DNA from: Mesorhabditis belari
Lineage: Eukaryota; Nematoda; Chromadorea; Rhabditida; Rhabditidae
NCBI GenBank assembly: GCA_958450365.1
Contig: CAUEEP010000936.1
Location: forward strand, 2,292,001-2,356,000
Reading direction: 5' to 3'
DNA length: 64,000 bases
The notes under the pieces are model-generated. The model was not told the DNA's origin and did not search any database. It saw only the letters and a list, made by a program, of their open reading frames with translations. Position numbers and translations under genes: made by a program. Positions 1-10,687 of this stretch are shown here, in pieces. Position 1 is the stretch's first letter, and each line of letters begins with the position of its first letter.

Positions 1-31
1 AAAACTCATTCAATTTAAAAGCTTACAAAAG

Positions 32-90
32 TACCGTCGACCCTCGATGTAACGATTTGTTCGGGCACTTGAAATCGTTATATCGAAACA
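32..90. repeat. Small Tigger/pogo-like inverted repeat remnant
   Basis: Two half-sites, around TCGATGTAACGATTT and its near reverse complement AAATCGTTATATCGA, face each other across a short spacer. The same motif occurs in a cleaner hairpin at 59671-59741. This looks like a miniature inverted-repeat element, with no coding capacity. The rest of 91-307 shows nothing recognisable. Confidence 0.45.
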
Positions 91-307
91 ATTAAATCAA
101 CGTTTTTCAAACAACACGTTATATCAAGTTATTAGAACGTATTTTTCAACAAAAAGTAATAAATAACATTAAGAAAAAGTCAAAGCTTATTGAAAAAAAT
201 CTGTTAACGAGGCTTGCCTATTAGTTGTTATTAGTTAATGTCAATAAAAAGTTTATGGTCGATTCGGCAAAAGGACTCTTGTTTGCAAAAGTAGAATTAC
301 TTTGAAC

Positions 308-1168
308 TACAGTAGCGAGCAAAAGTCTTGCAACATCACTTTTTCAAAAAATGTATGAAAATTTTTTATAGAAAATGCCTGGTTGACTGCGAGCATCCAT
401 GTTTGACTGGGCAAGGACGAGCCGACCTGCCACATTTTTTGCCATCCCCTCTAGAAAAGTACAAATTAATGCATGTATTAGAAATGAGGCTTACCAAAAC
501 ACATGATTGAACCTCCGCCAGCCCGCATTATAGGACGCAAATACTTGAGGAGTATTCGCTTTCCAATGGGTCGTCTGATCAAGTGGTTGTCTTTTGAAGA
601 AAAGATATCCACTTTTGTTTCATCAAGAAAAATCACGTTGACCCAATCCTGCTTTGTCCAAATTTGGTACATCCTGAAGAATAGAAGCCGTTGCTTTTTG
701 TGACCAGCGGTCATCAAAGGCTTTCGTACAGCCCTCCGGCTATACAGTCCTGCTCGCGTCAATCGTCGAGAAACGGTTCATCGAGAGATTTCCTTGTTTG
801 CAACATCCTTGATCAGCCGAGCTCCCTCAGTTGATGTCATGTTCGGATCCTTCTTGAAAGCCCTTTGAAGGGTAATGGATCCTCGTTTGCTGTTGTTCTT
901 CTTCGCCGTCCTTTCTTCTCTTTTCGGTGTATACGTCCAGTTGTTTTTGCTTTTGAAACAATGCGAGAAACGGTCGATGGATCGCGTCTGAAGAGATCGA
1001 AGACAACGGCTCGAGAAATTCCTTTTTCTGTTGTTTTCACGACTTTTTCTTTCTCGAGACTCGTCAAGTAAGTACCTGCGATCTGAAAAAGACAAAAATT
1101 AGTGTGAATTAGTTCATTTGAAAACAATAAAAATGAAAATGTTGCAAGACTTTTGCACCCAGTTTTTA
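308..1168 (-). mobile_element. Dead Tc1-like transposon with terminal inverted repeats
   Basis: Perfect 18-bp inverted repeats lie at 319-336 and 1139-1156, with weaker outward extension to TA dinucleotides at 308-309 and 1167-1168. The - strand between them holds pieces of a Tc1-family transposase. An N-terminal helix-turn-helix part (about 840-1070) reads DPSTVSRIVSKAKTTGR. A first catalytic-Asp region (about 500-760) reads DWVNVIFLDETKVDIF, followed by the GGGS(I/V)M block. The pieces are in different frames. Sequence that should encode the second Asp and the third acidic residue is missing, so the element is only about 860 bp instead of about 1.6 kb. It cannot encode an active enzyme, but the ends could still be recognised in trans. 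Confidence 0.85.
478..1070 (-). pseudogene. Tc1-type transposase remnant (frameshifted, C-terminus deleted)
   Basis: This is the coding relic inside the element at 308-1168. Reading on the - strand, the helix-turn-helix domain comes first, then a linker, then the start of the DDE domain with LDETK. It then stops a few residues after SIMCFG. At least one frameshift separates the N-terminal part from the catalytic part. The family is clear from the order and the motifs. No function is expected. Confidence 0.8.
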
Positions 1169-1787
1169 GGGTATTTTTTCGTGGTTTTGCCATTTACTTT
1201 TTTGTTTTACACTGAACTTCAAATTTGTTTTTGTAAATAAAGTGTGCATATATTATTCTAACAAAAACAAAAAAAACCCCTACGAACGAGAGGCATTTTC
1301 TATAAAAAGTTTCCGACTGTATACAAAAATTCAGCTGATTAGCTTTCTCTTTCAGTTTAAGATCAAATTCGATTTTTCTAATTGATCTTTTGCACTTGGC
1401 GCTGATCTTGGCTTTCATCTTTTCTTTTGGTTGTCATTGAGCGCGTGACGCCTTTTCGATCCAATCCACTTTCACCGCATTTCGCAAGTGGTTTATTTTA
1501 TGACTTTTCACGCAAACTTGGAAGAAAATCAGAAAAAAAAGAAAAAAGAAAAAAAATATTTGTCTGCTTTTATAAAATAATAAGTAGTCTTTTGAAATCT
1601 TTCAAGTATTAAATCAGGCCCGAAACTTCTAACCAAGAGAGATCAGGTATGGCTAGAATTTGACGAAAATTGATAACTTTGAAAAGCAAATTCCAAAGCG
1701 ATGAGTTTTTAAAACATTTTTTTGAAAGGAATCAACTCAAATTTTAGTTTGAAATATGACCAAAAACAGGGTAAAGACAAGGCTGTT
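1169..1787. other. No gene seen
   Basis: AT-rich sequence. A 74-codon open frame on the - strand (1194-1418) has no recognisable domain and low-complexity composition, so I do not regard it as a gene. Confidence 0.5.
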
Positions 1788-2317
1788 CCAAACCCTTTCT
1801 TCTTCTGGGTTAGGCCAGGTCAAAAGTAACAAGTTGGAAATGATGCAGGGTTCATAGAGCATTGTTTTGAGATTCTAATTTCCAAACGATTTTTTCATGA
1901 ATACCCTTGGCCACAACCCTATCCAAGCCGGAAGAGGATGGGATACTGCAGGCAATATGGACTATGAGTGGTTTATTAGCAAGGAAACCATTACCCTATG
2001 AACCATAATCATTTGTAAATCTGCAACCGATAACCCATTTGATCCTCCACATTGGCATCGATTTCGATTCGATGACAATCATCACGATTTCCACCTTTTC
2101 CGAATCGCGCTTTTGTAGACACATAAAGCAATTTGTTTGATCTTTTTTTGCAAAAGAATTTTGTCACTAGTTTGTTCTTGGAACGCCCATGATACTAGAG
2201 AACTAGAGAGCGAAAAGAAATGCGGAAAAAGGTCAAAAGTGTCGAACTTACTATTGTAATTGGATCATATAATACTCCTTCACTGATTCGAATTTCTTAA
2301 AGCTGAAAAATTGCATT
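1788..2317. repeat. 530-bp segment, direct duplicate of 46479-47009
   Basis: By eye this stretch is nearly identical to 46479-47009 in the same orientation, differing by a few small indels and substitutions. It ends just upstream of the sulfotransferase start codon and has no clear open frame. The distant copy is fused to an inverted copy of the DOK upstream region, which suggests that the mosaic at 46-49 kb was built from this locus rather than the reverse. Confidence 0.9.
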
Positions 2318-2390
2318 GGTACTCTACAAAAATCTGTTGACTGAATCTTCTGAAATTAGAAGATACTTGTATTGTTTCATTTCATCACTG

Positions 2391-4628
2391 ATGAAAGCGT
2401 CAATCTTATTCCTAGTCATACACCTTGTGCAATCGAAGAGTGAGTTCCAAATCCAAAATCTCAGTGAAAAATTGGTTTAGTAAAATTATTGCCAACTTCT
2501 AAAGGATCGATCTTTGACTTGGTTTGTCGACTCCTCTCTTTATGAATAAAGTTTTCAGGAGGACACCCACTTTGGACTTCAATATTGTCAGATCCCGAAA
2601 ACTGGCTCAACGATTACGCACACAATTCTGTGTGATGTCTTCCGGGAATACCGAGGAATCCCCTTCACCAGCGAGTTCTCCAACAATCACACTGGAGAGA
2701 AGTCGGTTTGAACTTGTCCTAAACATGTAAAAAAAACTCTTTCTGGATCAAAATTGTACTCTGTGATGAGCCATTCATTTCTGGCAAACTAGACCTTCCT
2801 ATAATATTGGTTTGCCCGGAAAGTCTTGTCGACCTTTTTGAAATTTTGGTCTATAAATGAATAATTAGCCGATCAATGTGTGGTTTGCTTTAAATAAAAA
2901 AGATTAACTATTCATTTAGCTCATTTTTAGACAAATTTAAGTCCGCTTTGTCACGGGAATTCTGGTTTTTCATAGAATCCTTACAATGAACATAGAATGA
3001 AATCGGCTGAATCAATTTGTCTATCTGCACAACTTTTTATTCTCTATCTTTTGCACCAAAATCGGTTTGGTTCTTTATTCATTTCAAAAGTCAATCAGAA
3101 CTTTGAATTTCATCGTTTTTGACTGCTCGACTTCACAGCTTTAAAAAAAATTGATTAACGCGAGCTTTTCAGGATTTCTTAAAGGACAATTTGTAAATAA
3201 ATAATGGGGAATTTCTGATAAAACAAACCAAAGGTCGATTGGTTCTTTATTCATTTCAAAAAGTAATCTTTAAAAAAGCGGACAAGACTTTCCGGCCAAC
3301 CTGTTATATTGTGAAAATTTATTGAAGTGAAAAGACTACGGTAGCTCGATAGCTTTTAAAAGTTGAGTCTTTTATGAAGACACATTAATTACTCAAAGGA
3401 CAAAAGCTACGGTTCTTTTAGAACTTTAACCTGTACAGAATCGACTCAACTTATATTATGCATTTCATTTTAGTGCTTGTGTTGTCAGTAACTGGTTCCC
3501 CGAATCTCAAAAAGCGTTTTGGAGCGGTCCCGAAACGCAAATCAAGTTCACACTAATCCGAGATCCAGTAGATCGATTCGTTTCTTTGTATCGACACTTC
3601 TGCAGGTGAATTTTTGAAAAATGACTGATTTTCAAGAAGTAAAATTTCAGAAGGATTAAAAAGTGCAGTGGTAAGGAGTCGATTCACAAATTCGCTGCGT
3701 GGCTCTACTCAATTTTGCGAGGGAAAGCGGCAACGCTGTCGAAAGGGCGATTCTTTCGGCTAATCTATTATCATGCTTTGCCACAGACGGGGTAGGAAAA
3801 AAGCCCGGAATTCCTAAATACGACTGTATACAGCTAAATTGATCGATAAATACCCAACCAAAATTCGGTTTTGATATGAAACAGCTCCTAAAACCACAAG
3901 AAACACGAGATTTTTCAGTTTTTGCGATCTTCGACGAAATTCTGCTGACTTTCACTTAATTCGCTACTCCGATGACAGAAAAAACATGTTTCTGCAATTC
4001 GTTCGTCTCTTCAAAAAAGCAAATATTCCATTGAATGTGATTAGACGGGTGAGATTAAGATGAAATGTTTTCAATCACCTAAATATGTATTATGCTTACT
4101 AGGGGAATTTCGATTACTTATCTGGACAAAAGCTCATTGAAATTAATTCAATGCGGTTTTTGACTGCAGTAAGTAGTAAACATGAGAAAATTCCAACCCG
4201 AACCTAATTCCACCTTCGTTTTCTCGACCGTTTCTTGTCTGATTTCTCTCAAATTTTGTCTACAAGCTGAAAATTTCGATTTCTATCTGTAGACAAAATT
4301 TCAGAGCAATCGGCCAAGAAACGGCCGAGAAAATGAAGATGGAATTAGGTTCGGGTTGAAGTTTTCCCATCTCTAGTAAGTAGAGGCTTCTTTTATCTTT
4401 AACAGACCAGCTAACAGAGCTACCCATTCACTTTAAAAGTTCATCCACCCGTTCAATTTTCAGTCACTGCGTCATTTGGCCAAATCAAGTACTCGACATG
4501 GAGGAAACGATATTCAGCAGGCGAAACTGCTACGAAATGAAGTCATTCTCACTCCTCATACGAGGAATCTTGTTTATGCAATGTATCATGAAGATTATGA
4601 AATATTGGGTTTTCGACCGATTGTTTGA
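2391..4628 (+). CDS. Carbohydrate sulfotransferase (Sulfotransferase family 2), multi-exon
   Basis: This is likely a Golgi enzyme transferring sulfate from PAPS to a glycan. The model starts at ATG 2391, whose first exon encodes a hydrophobic leader (MKASILFLVIHLV). A second coding block near 2557-2700 gives YCQIPKTGSTITHTILCDVF, containing the 5'-phosphosulfate-binding pattern IPKTGST. After a long intron (about 2700-3470) the next exon gives KFTLIRDPVDRFVSLYRHFC, the 3'-phosphate-binding region RDP.DRF.S. Later exons give FHLIRYSDD (about 3920-4047), a short exon (about 4104-4170) and the C-terminus SSTRHGGNDIQQAKLLRNE ending at TGA 4626-4628. Exon phases agree for the later exons, but the donor before the long intron is uncertain. 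The leader and all family motifs are present. The long intron holds a mariner-type MITE and a later intron holds a foldback, both listed separately. Confidence 0.8.
2800..3307. mobile_element. Mariner-type MITE inside sulfotransferase intron
   Basis: The left end around 2807-2830 (GCCCGGAAAGTCTTGTC) and the right end around 3280-3305 (GACAAGACTTTCCGGCCAA) are imperfect inverted repeats of the mariner GGAAAGTCTT kind. The interior has no transposase. It also contains two direct copies of a motif ending GGTTCTTTATTCATTTC, near 3070 and 3240. It is non-autonomous and spliced out with the intron. Confidence 0.7.
4182..4370. repeat. Foldback element in sulfotransferase intron
   Basis: The outer parts (AACCCGAACCTAATTCCA near 4195 and its complement near 4350) and inner parts (TTTTGTCTACA with TGTAGACAAAA) form a long imperfect hairpin of about 190 bp. 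No coding capacity. It is probably a MITE. Confidence 0.75.
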
Positions 4629-5042
4629 AAATGTTTAATATTGTATTTATTTATTTATTTTTGTCGTGGTTTGGAATTCTATAAATTGATCTTAGAGAGT
4701 TTGTATTGCTTTTGATACATAATGACTTTTAAGCACAATAAAAACAGAAGTAAACTAACATTTTAAACAAAAAATACGGCAAGGCTTGCCTATCTTGGTT
4801 CTGTTTTCCAATTGGGAAATCTTTTTTCAAAAGATAATCAGTCTTACGCATCTCTAAGCTTTTCTTATCAAGAAAGAATGCGAGAAAAAATAAATTGCTT
4901 TGCCGAAGAAGCCTTTTACACGTTGCCACCACTTCTCGACTTTCAGAATTATATTTTCGCTTAAAACTATGGATAAAGCCAATCACTTCTCACATTCATT
5001 TTTGGTTTTAATTCTATAAATGTTTTTATTTAAGGTAATAAA
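4629..5042. other. Intergenic, no gene seen
   Basis: AT-rich spacer between the sulfotransferase stop and the S28 peptidase start. An AATAAA at about 4737-4742 could serve as a polyadenylation signal for the upstream gene. An 85-codon - strand frame (4729-4986) shows no domain. Confidence 0.5.
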
Positions 5043-8000
5043 ATGGCAAGATTGGTGAAATGCTTATTTTTCCTGCTTTGCCTTGAGCTCAGTTTTGCAC
5101 GAGTACCGAACTTTCACATGGGAAGACCGAAAGAAGGATTTCTGAGGTGAAACCAAGATTGGCCTCTGAAAGGATTTATTTAATTGAACCCAAACTATAT
5201 ACAGAATTTAAAATTTTATAACTCTTTATACTTGTAGCTCAAAAAGGAAAACATATTTTGGTTTAAATCAACTTTTCGATCTTGCTCTTGTTTCTGATCA
5301 GTCCTATTTTCCAAAACTTCCAGACCGCCAGCTGATCCACACGGTATTTATCAATATACAGCCGATGAAACGATCATTTATTCAAATATTATTCAAAAAG
5401 TCGATCATTTCAACGAGAGCTTGAAAGATAACTGGACACAGGTGAGTGAATTTGTTGAATGGGAAAAGAAAAAGCCAGAAGATTAGCTTAATACAAAAAA
5501 TTGTACTAGCATCTTTATTACAGAGTACTACTCCAATAACAGGGAGTTTTACAGTACTCCAGACTTCTTACTACCAATTACTATAATCACTTGCAGGAGT
5601 ATCAGTACAACTCAAAGTTCTACAACAAGGATCGCCCGTTGGCCTTTCTGATGATTGGTGGTGAGGGGGCAATTGGAGGAGATGGGGATAAATGGATCAA
5701 GAATGAGGACGTTTCGATGATGAAATGGGCAGCCGAGTTTCGAGCAGCCGCTTTCCAAGTCGAACATCGCTTTTATGGGAAAAGCAGACCATATCCGTAA
5801 GTTTAATTTTCATACTTGATTTTGTACTCAAAAAGGCGAATATATGCTTTCTAGCACACCCAAATCAAGACAACAAAATTTTTTAGAGAACAAACCACGG
5901 AAAACTTGAAATACTTGACGGTGGACCAGGTTTTGGCGGATCTCAAAGAGTTCATCAATCAGATGAATCAGCTGTATTTTCCCGGTGTTTCGCCAAAATG
6001 GATCACTTTTGGAGGATCGTATCCTGGCTAGTTGCAACGATTTTGTTTCTTTTCAAATCAAACTTAGGCTCATTGTCGGCCTGGTTCCGTGCGACTTATC
6101 CAGAAATGACGATCGGAGCCGTTTCTACATCAAGTGCCGTCAATACACGCGTCGATTACTATGGTCTGTAAGTTTAAGTATAGAATTCTAAGCCGAATCC
6201 TGGGCTGGGTCTTGGTCTGACCAAAATCCTGAGCTCTACAAATCAATAAACAAAATATAGAGTTAGATAAAGCTTCCAAATCCCTAAGGTTTTCAGGCTA
6301 TGCCGTGAACACTGAGAAGAACTATCGTGGGATCTCGGCACAGTGCGGTGACAACATTGGGGCAGCTTTTAAAAATGTTGGTGGAGGTTTTAAGATAATG
6401 ATTACTTGAAAATATAATATTTCTTTCCAAATCAAGGATTGTATGAAGTGTTTGGACAAAAACAGTCTTCTTTTCAGATCATGCAGAGAGCTTACAAAAG
6501 TGACGACTCTCGGGATCGGATGGTCAAGGAAATGAAGTGGGTTTTGTATAGAAGCTGGAGTTTGGCAATTGGTAGAATTGGTTCCAGTAGTGACCAATAG
6601 AATAAATAATATAACTGGCCCATCGAGTGAATATCATGGAATATCTCCAAAGATACACCCAATTCCAGCTTGTGCAAACCATTCATCGGTGACGATTCGG
6701 TGACCACCGCCCGCCAACTCCAATACATGTTCTCGAACATTTACGGAATATTCCAGGGAATCAACCAATACTCTGGGGATAATAGGGTAAATTCAATGAT
6801 CATTTGCAACTTATTTCCAAGTTTAGAACCACAGAAACGACCTTGGTGAAGGACTTCCGATGGCTTGTGACTATATGACCTACGCGAACAATGATCCAAC
6901 CGCAAATCTGCTCAACATGACTAATTGGTAAGTCATTTAAGATAAGACCAAGCTGGGTCTTGCAAAATCTGGCAGAATTGGGTATCTATCAAAACTTTTG
7001 AGACAGTCCAGTGCCGTTGTTCTGTGCGACTGAATTCTCAAAGGTGTTGTTAGTATCAGCAAAAAGTCCTCTTATTTGACTCTCAACCAGGGTTGGCAAA
7101 CAACCAAAAGCCAAAGCCAAGCCAAAGCCAGAGTCAGAGCCAAAGCCAAAGCCAAAGCCAGAGCCAAACCCAAAGCTAAGCAAACGCCAAAGCCAATGGC
7201 TTTCAATTAGCTTTACTATCAGCCTGGAATTTCAATCTTACCGTTGAATTTGGCTTAATTTAGCCGAAATCTTGGGCTTGGCTCAGCTTGGCTCAGCCTA
7301 GAATTCACGGCAAGCAAGCAGCTAAAATAATTAGCTCGACTAGCTTTTTTGCCAACCCTGCTCTCAACCAATTCAACCACATAAAAATTTTTTAGGGACA
7401 ATGAAATGAATGAAAATAATTGTACCGACAACGATTGGCCTGGCTTCATCAGTCTGTTGAAGCAAACCAATTACGATAATTTGGGCGTAGGTAACGGTTT
7501 CATCAAAACGCTTAGAGTTTTTAGCATTATAACTTTTCTCTTTAGCCTCCTATCGAACATGGATCTGGCAAACGTGCACTTTCTTGGGCTACTTCCAGAC
7601 GACCGATGGTGGAAACAAAGGGATTTTCGGGAGCACGATTCCATTGGAGTTGGAAAATCATTGTTTCACTAGTGTTTTATGAAATTCAGCTTTTACGTTG
7701 ATCAGTGTTTGGAGATTTTCGGGAGCGATTACACGGCTGACTCGATTTTCGAGGCCGTCGCCAAGAATCAAGAGCAATTCGGTGGAGACAAAAATTACAA
7801 AGTATGGGTTTTTTTCAAGTGCCGGATGCAGGGCTGCTCCAGAAGTAACTTTTTCAGGCCAGGCTAGTCTAGAAAAGGGCCAGACCGGATGCGAGATCCT
7901 AGCCTGACTTCTAACCTTGCCTTGCCTGGTTTAAAGTTTTGAACCCGTTTTTGAGAATTCCGGAGTTGATGATGAACAATTGATAAATCTTGAGCACACA

Positions 8001-8630
8001 TTTTTTCAACTTCCAGGGCACAAAAGTCGTTTTCCCAAATGGTTCAATCGATCCGTGGGTGAGTCTCGGAAAGTTGACGCCGAACAAAGACAATGATGTT
8101 GATGCTTTCATTATTGAGGGTGAGATTGATGAGAAGTAGCGCAAGGAAAGTGCCAAGGTTCAAATGATAAAAAACTTGGATTGCTACTTGTTAAGTCTAT
8201 TTGAAATCTTGAAAATCGAACAATATTGACCTTTCAAGCATTCCAGGAACGGCTCATTGTGCTGACATGTATCCGTGGCGGGACAGCGATTTGCAATCAT
8301 TGAAAGATGGACGAAAGAGGATTCACGATAATCTTGAGAGATGGATTAATGTTTGTTTTTGTAGAAAAATTAATCTTTTTGAATTTTCGAGGTAAATAGA
8401 TCAAACCCAATTTCTAGGACGCTTTCGCTCAACAACAAGACACGACAACTCCAAAGTCGGCTGGTGGGTGAACAATGGATTTTGCGAAGATAAACTTTAT
8501 GCATAGCTTAGCTGCTTGCTTTGCTAGATTCAACTATGACGTCATTAAATATTGTCTTTTTGATCATTTAGGACAAATCTCACTGCTCTTGGCCACCGGA
8601 CTTTTGATGGCTGGAGTGCTTTATCTATGA
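5043..8630 (+). CDS. Serine peptidase family S28 (lysosomal Pro-X carboxypeptidase / thymus-specific serine protease type)
   Basis: This is predicted to cut C-terminal residues after proline, or related bonds, in the secretory or lysosomal route. ATG 5043 opens a signal peptide (LFFLLCLELSFA) followed by the nematode S28 leader FHMGRPKEGFL. The catalytic serine sits in GGSYPGSLSAWF, split by an intron near 6027. Asp lies in VVFPNGSIDPW (about 8040) and His in GTAHCADMYPW (about 8260). Other matching blocks are LMIGGEGAIGG, FGSTIPLDFYVDQC and VEHRFYGKSRPYP. The last exon encodes a hydrophobic tail (LLLATGLLMAGVLYL) up to TGA 8628-8630, suggesting a membrane anchor or GPI signal. About 13 exons give a protein of roughly 500 residues, normal for the family. 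Two introns (6027-6067 and 7649-7689) are only 41 bp, and the first appears to use a GC donor. The complete catalytic triad makes an active enzyme likely. Confidence 0.93.
7090..7200. repeat. AAAGCC simple repeat in an S28 intron
   Basis: A tract of imperfect 6-bp AAAGCC units with occasional AGAGCC and AAACCC variants lies within the intron between exons ending near 6930 and starting near 7396. A complementary GGCTTGG-type stretch follows at about 7260-7300, so the intron may fold back on itself. Confidence 0.8.
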
Positions 8631-9030
8631 GCTAACACAAGATTCAACACTATAGAGGTTTTAATAGCAATAAATATTATTCTAATTATGAAAAGTGCAC
8701 CGATAAGACAAGAAAAACTTGTATTTTGGTACAAACAAGACTGTGAGAAGCATAAACAACAGTTTGATTGTCAGTGATTACTTTCAACGTGTTTAGAAGT
8801 TCTTACTGTTATCAACCCGAACTTTTCAATCAATCTTGATTTTAACCTCACATCTACAGGTCTAAATTGTGTGCTCATTTCACCAAAAATTTTTGTTCAA
8901 ACACGAGTTTATGTGTATTTAGACCAAGATTCTCGGTCTTTTGCACTTTTTTGTACAAACTTCTTTTAACCAACCACGATTTATCTGTTATCTGATTTGA
9001 CTTTAACCCAACGGGCTACTTTATTCGTCC
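8631..9030. other. 3' flank of S28 gene, no gene seen
   Basis: AATAAA at about 8669-8674 is a plausible polyadenylation signal for the S28 gene. Nothing else is recognisable. Confidence 0.45.
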
Positions 9031-9285
9031 GTCCCGGTCTAAGCGTGTGGGGGCTAGATTTGGGTTGTTTAAGGGGGGGTTCGGGCTTTTTTACGGGGGG
9101 GTACGTTTCCTTTACTTGAAAAGACGAATAGAAACAAAGAGTGAAGGGGAAGGGGGACTCCGGGGTCTCCCTCGTCCCCAGCACAAAAAAAAAAAGAAAG
9201 GGGAGAGGGGGAAAAAAAAGAAAGAAAAAACAAAAAAAAAAAATAACAAAAAGTCGTTGGCTGGGGGGGGTGGGGGGCAACTTGC
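9031..9285. repeat. Low-complexity G-run and purine tract
   Basis: Several runs of seven or eight G (near 9071-9078, 9096-9102 and 9264-9271) alternate with A-rich AAAAAGAAAG tracts on the + strand. The open frames on both strands here are composition artefacts. The G-runs could form quadruplexes. Confidence 0.75.
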
Positions 9286-10415
9286 ATTAATTCAAATGAC
9301 GAGAGCGCAATCTGAAAGGATTCGGATTGAATGATGGTTTGTTCACAAACAAAATCGAAAAGCAACAAACTTGAACACTGACTAAAAACGCGGAATGAAT
9401 CCAATATATAACCATATTTGGGGAAGAAAAGATATTTAGGCAAGACAAGAATTAGGTGGGATTTGTACTTTTTCGTAGTGGTTTCACGTTTTATAATTTG
9501 AAAACGATGGTAATGTATCTAATGGTATCAAAATGATTATTTGCACAATCATATCGATACCATTAAGTCATTAAGTCAGTCAATCAGATAACAAAATCTT
9601 GAACTTTTTGAAGACCCCAACGTGCTTTGAGTCATCGTTAACGACTAAAAAGCCAATGACGTCAAAAACCGGATAAAAATTTGTCAAACCACCTATTTCT
9701 AATAGTAAGCTCTTGAAAGTGTGTACTGTAGTAGGGACACGTAAAAGAATTCTGGAGAGACATTTGAGAATAAACGTAAAATTTTAAAATATCGAAAAAT
9801 GTCACTAAATGATATGTCTATCTCTCAATCAATCTCAAAAGATTGCCAATGATATCACTGAGATCATCGCTTTTCGTCATAAATTTTTCTTTGCTCTGAG
9901 AATTTTCTCTCGAAAACAATTCGCCAAATGTCTCATTTCTGCTCAATTTTTTGAGTTTTACTTTTTGGACGGATTATTCAAAGTTTGGAACAGATTACCG
10001 TTGCAAAAGCAATGTTTGAAAAGAATTGACCATTGCTTTTTCGAAAATATTCTTTAGTTTAAGCAGCTTATGCAAAATTTAGCATTGACCCGTGCAAGTT
10101 TTTCCTGGTTTTCTACTTTTTTTGCGTGCACAAACATTTGGCAGGCAAACATGTGATCTTTGCTGGGAAAAACACGGATTTGATAATAGTTTTCTTGCAC
10201 TTTTTTGTTTGCCATTGGATTGATTATTTGAGTGAGATGCTTAGAAAATACTTGGGTTTCAAAGCGAGTTTAACAAAGTTTTGTTTGTCCTTGAGTTTGT
10301 AAGTATTTCAGATTTCTACAGTTCAATTTTGCCTTCAATATTTTGACATTTGTTACTTACTTTCTTTCTTCTCCGCTTCTTCCCCCTTGTTTTTCCCTCT
10401 TTCTCTTCCCAAGTT
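9286..10415. other. No gene seen
   Basis: AT-rich DNA. An 82-codon + frame at 9809-10057 has no known domain and no convincing splice context. A pyrimidine tract occurs at about 10365-10410. Confidence 0.45.
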
Positions 10416-10419
10416 AAGG

Positions 10420-10491
10420 TACCGGATAGATCAGTGGTTAGAGCCATCCCGTAAAGCTCAAAGGTCGAGGGTTCAATCTCCTACCCGGAAA
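10420..10491 (+). pseudogene. tRNA-like sequence (degenerate tRNA or tRNA-derived SINE head)
   Basis: A polymerase III A-box-like block (TAGATCAGTGGTTAGAGC, about 10428-10445) and a B-box-like block (GGGTTCAATCTCC, about 10469-10481) have normal tRNA spacing. The acceptor stem does not pair properly (ACCGGA against CCCGGAA), the D-stem has a mismatch, and no good anticodon stem can be drawn. I therefore read it as a tRNA relic or the head of a SINE rather than a working tRNA. Confidence 0.5.
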
Positions 10492-10687
10492 TCTACTTTT
10501 TCTTGCCAATCCCTTCACTTAATTACTAGGGAAGAGTACTAGGTAATCGTGGGATTTCGAAACGAGCCCAGCCCATCCGATAAAAAGGCAAACGGGGAAT
10601 CCGAATCTGTAACTACTCTTCCCTGGTTAGACCAGCTCCTTATTTTAATTGTTTTTATCCTTCCTAACATTCTCACTCAATTAAGTG

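Noticed and set aside
7679..7867. Possible 17-bp micro-intron in the S28 gene at 7673-7689
   Set aside because: A normal 41-bp GT-AG intron (7649-7689) restores the frame and gives the family sequence FGSTIPLDFYVDQC, so no micro-intron is needed.
9047..9443. Overlapping frames in the G/A tract on both strands
   Set aside because: Pure low-complexity translation (runs of K, G, F, P). No domain or splice context.
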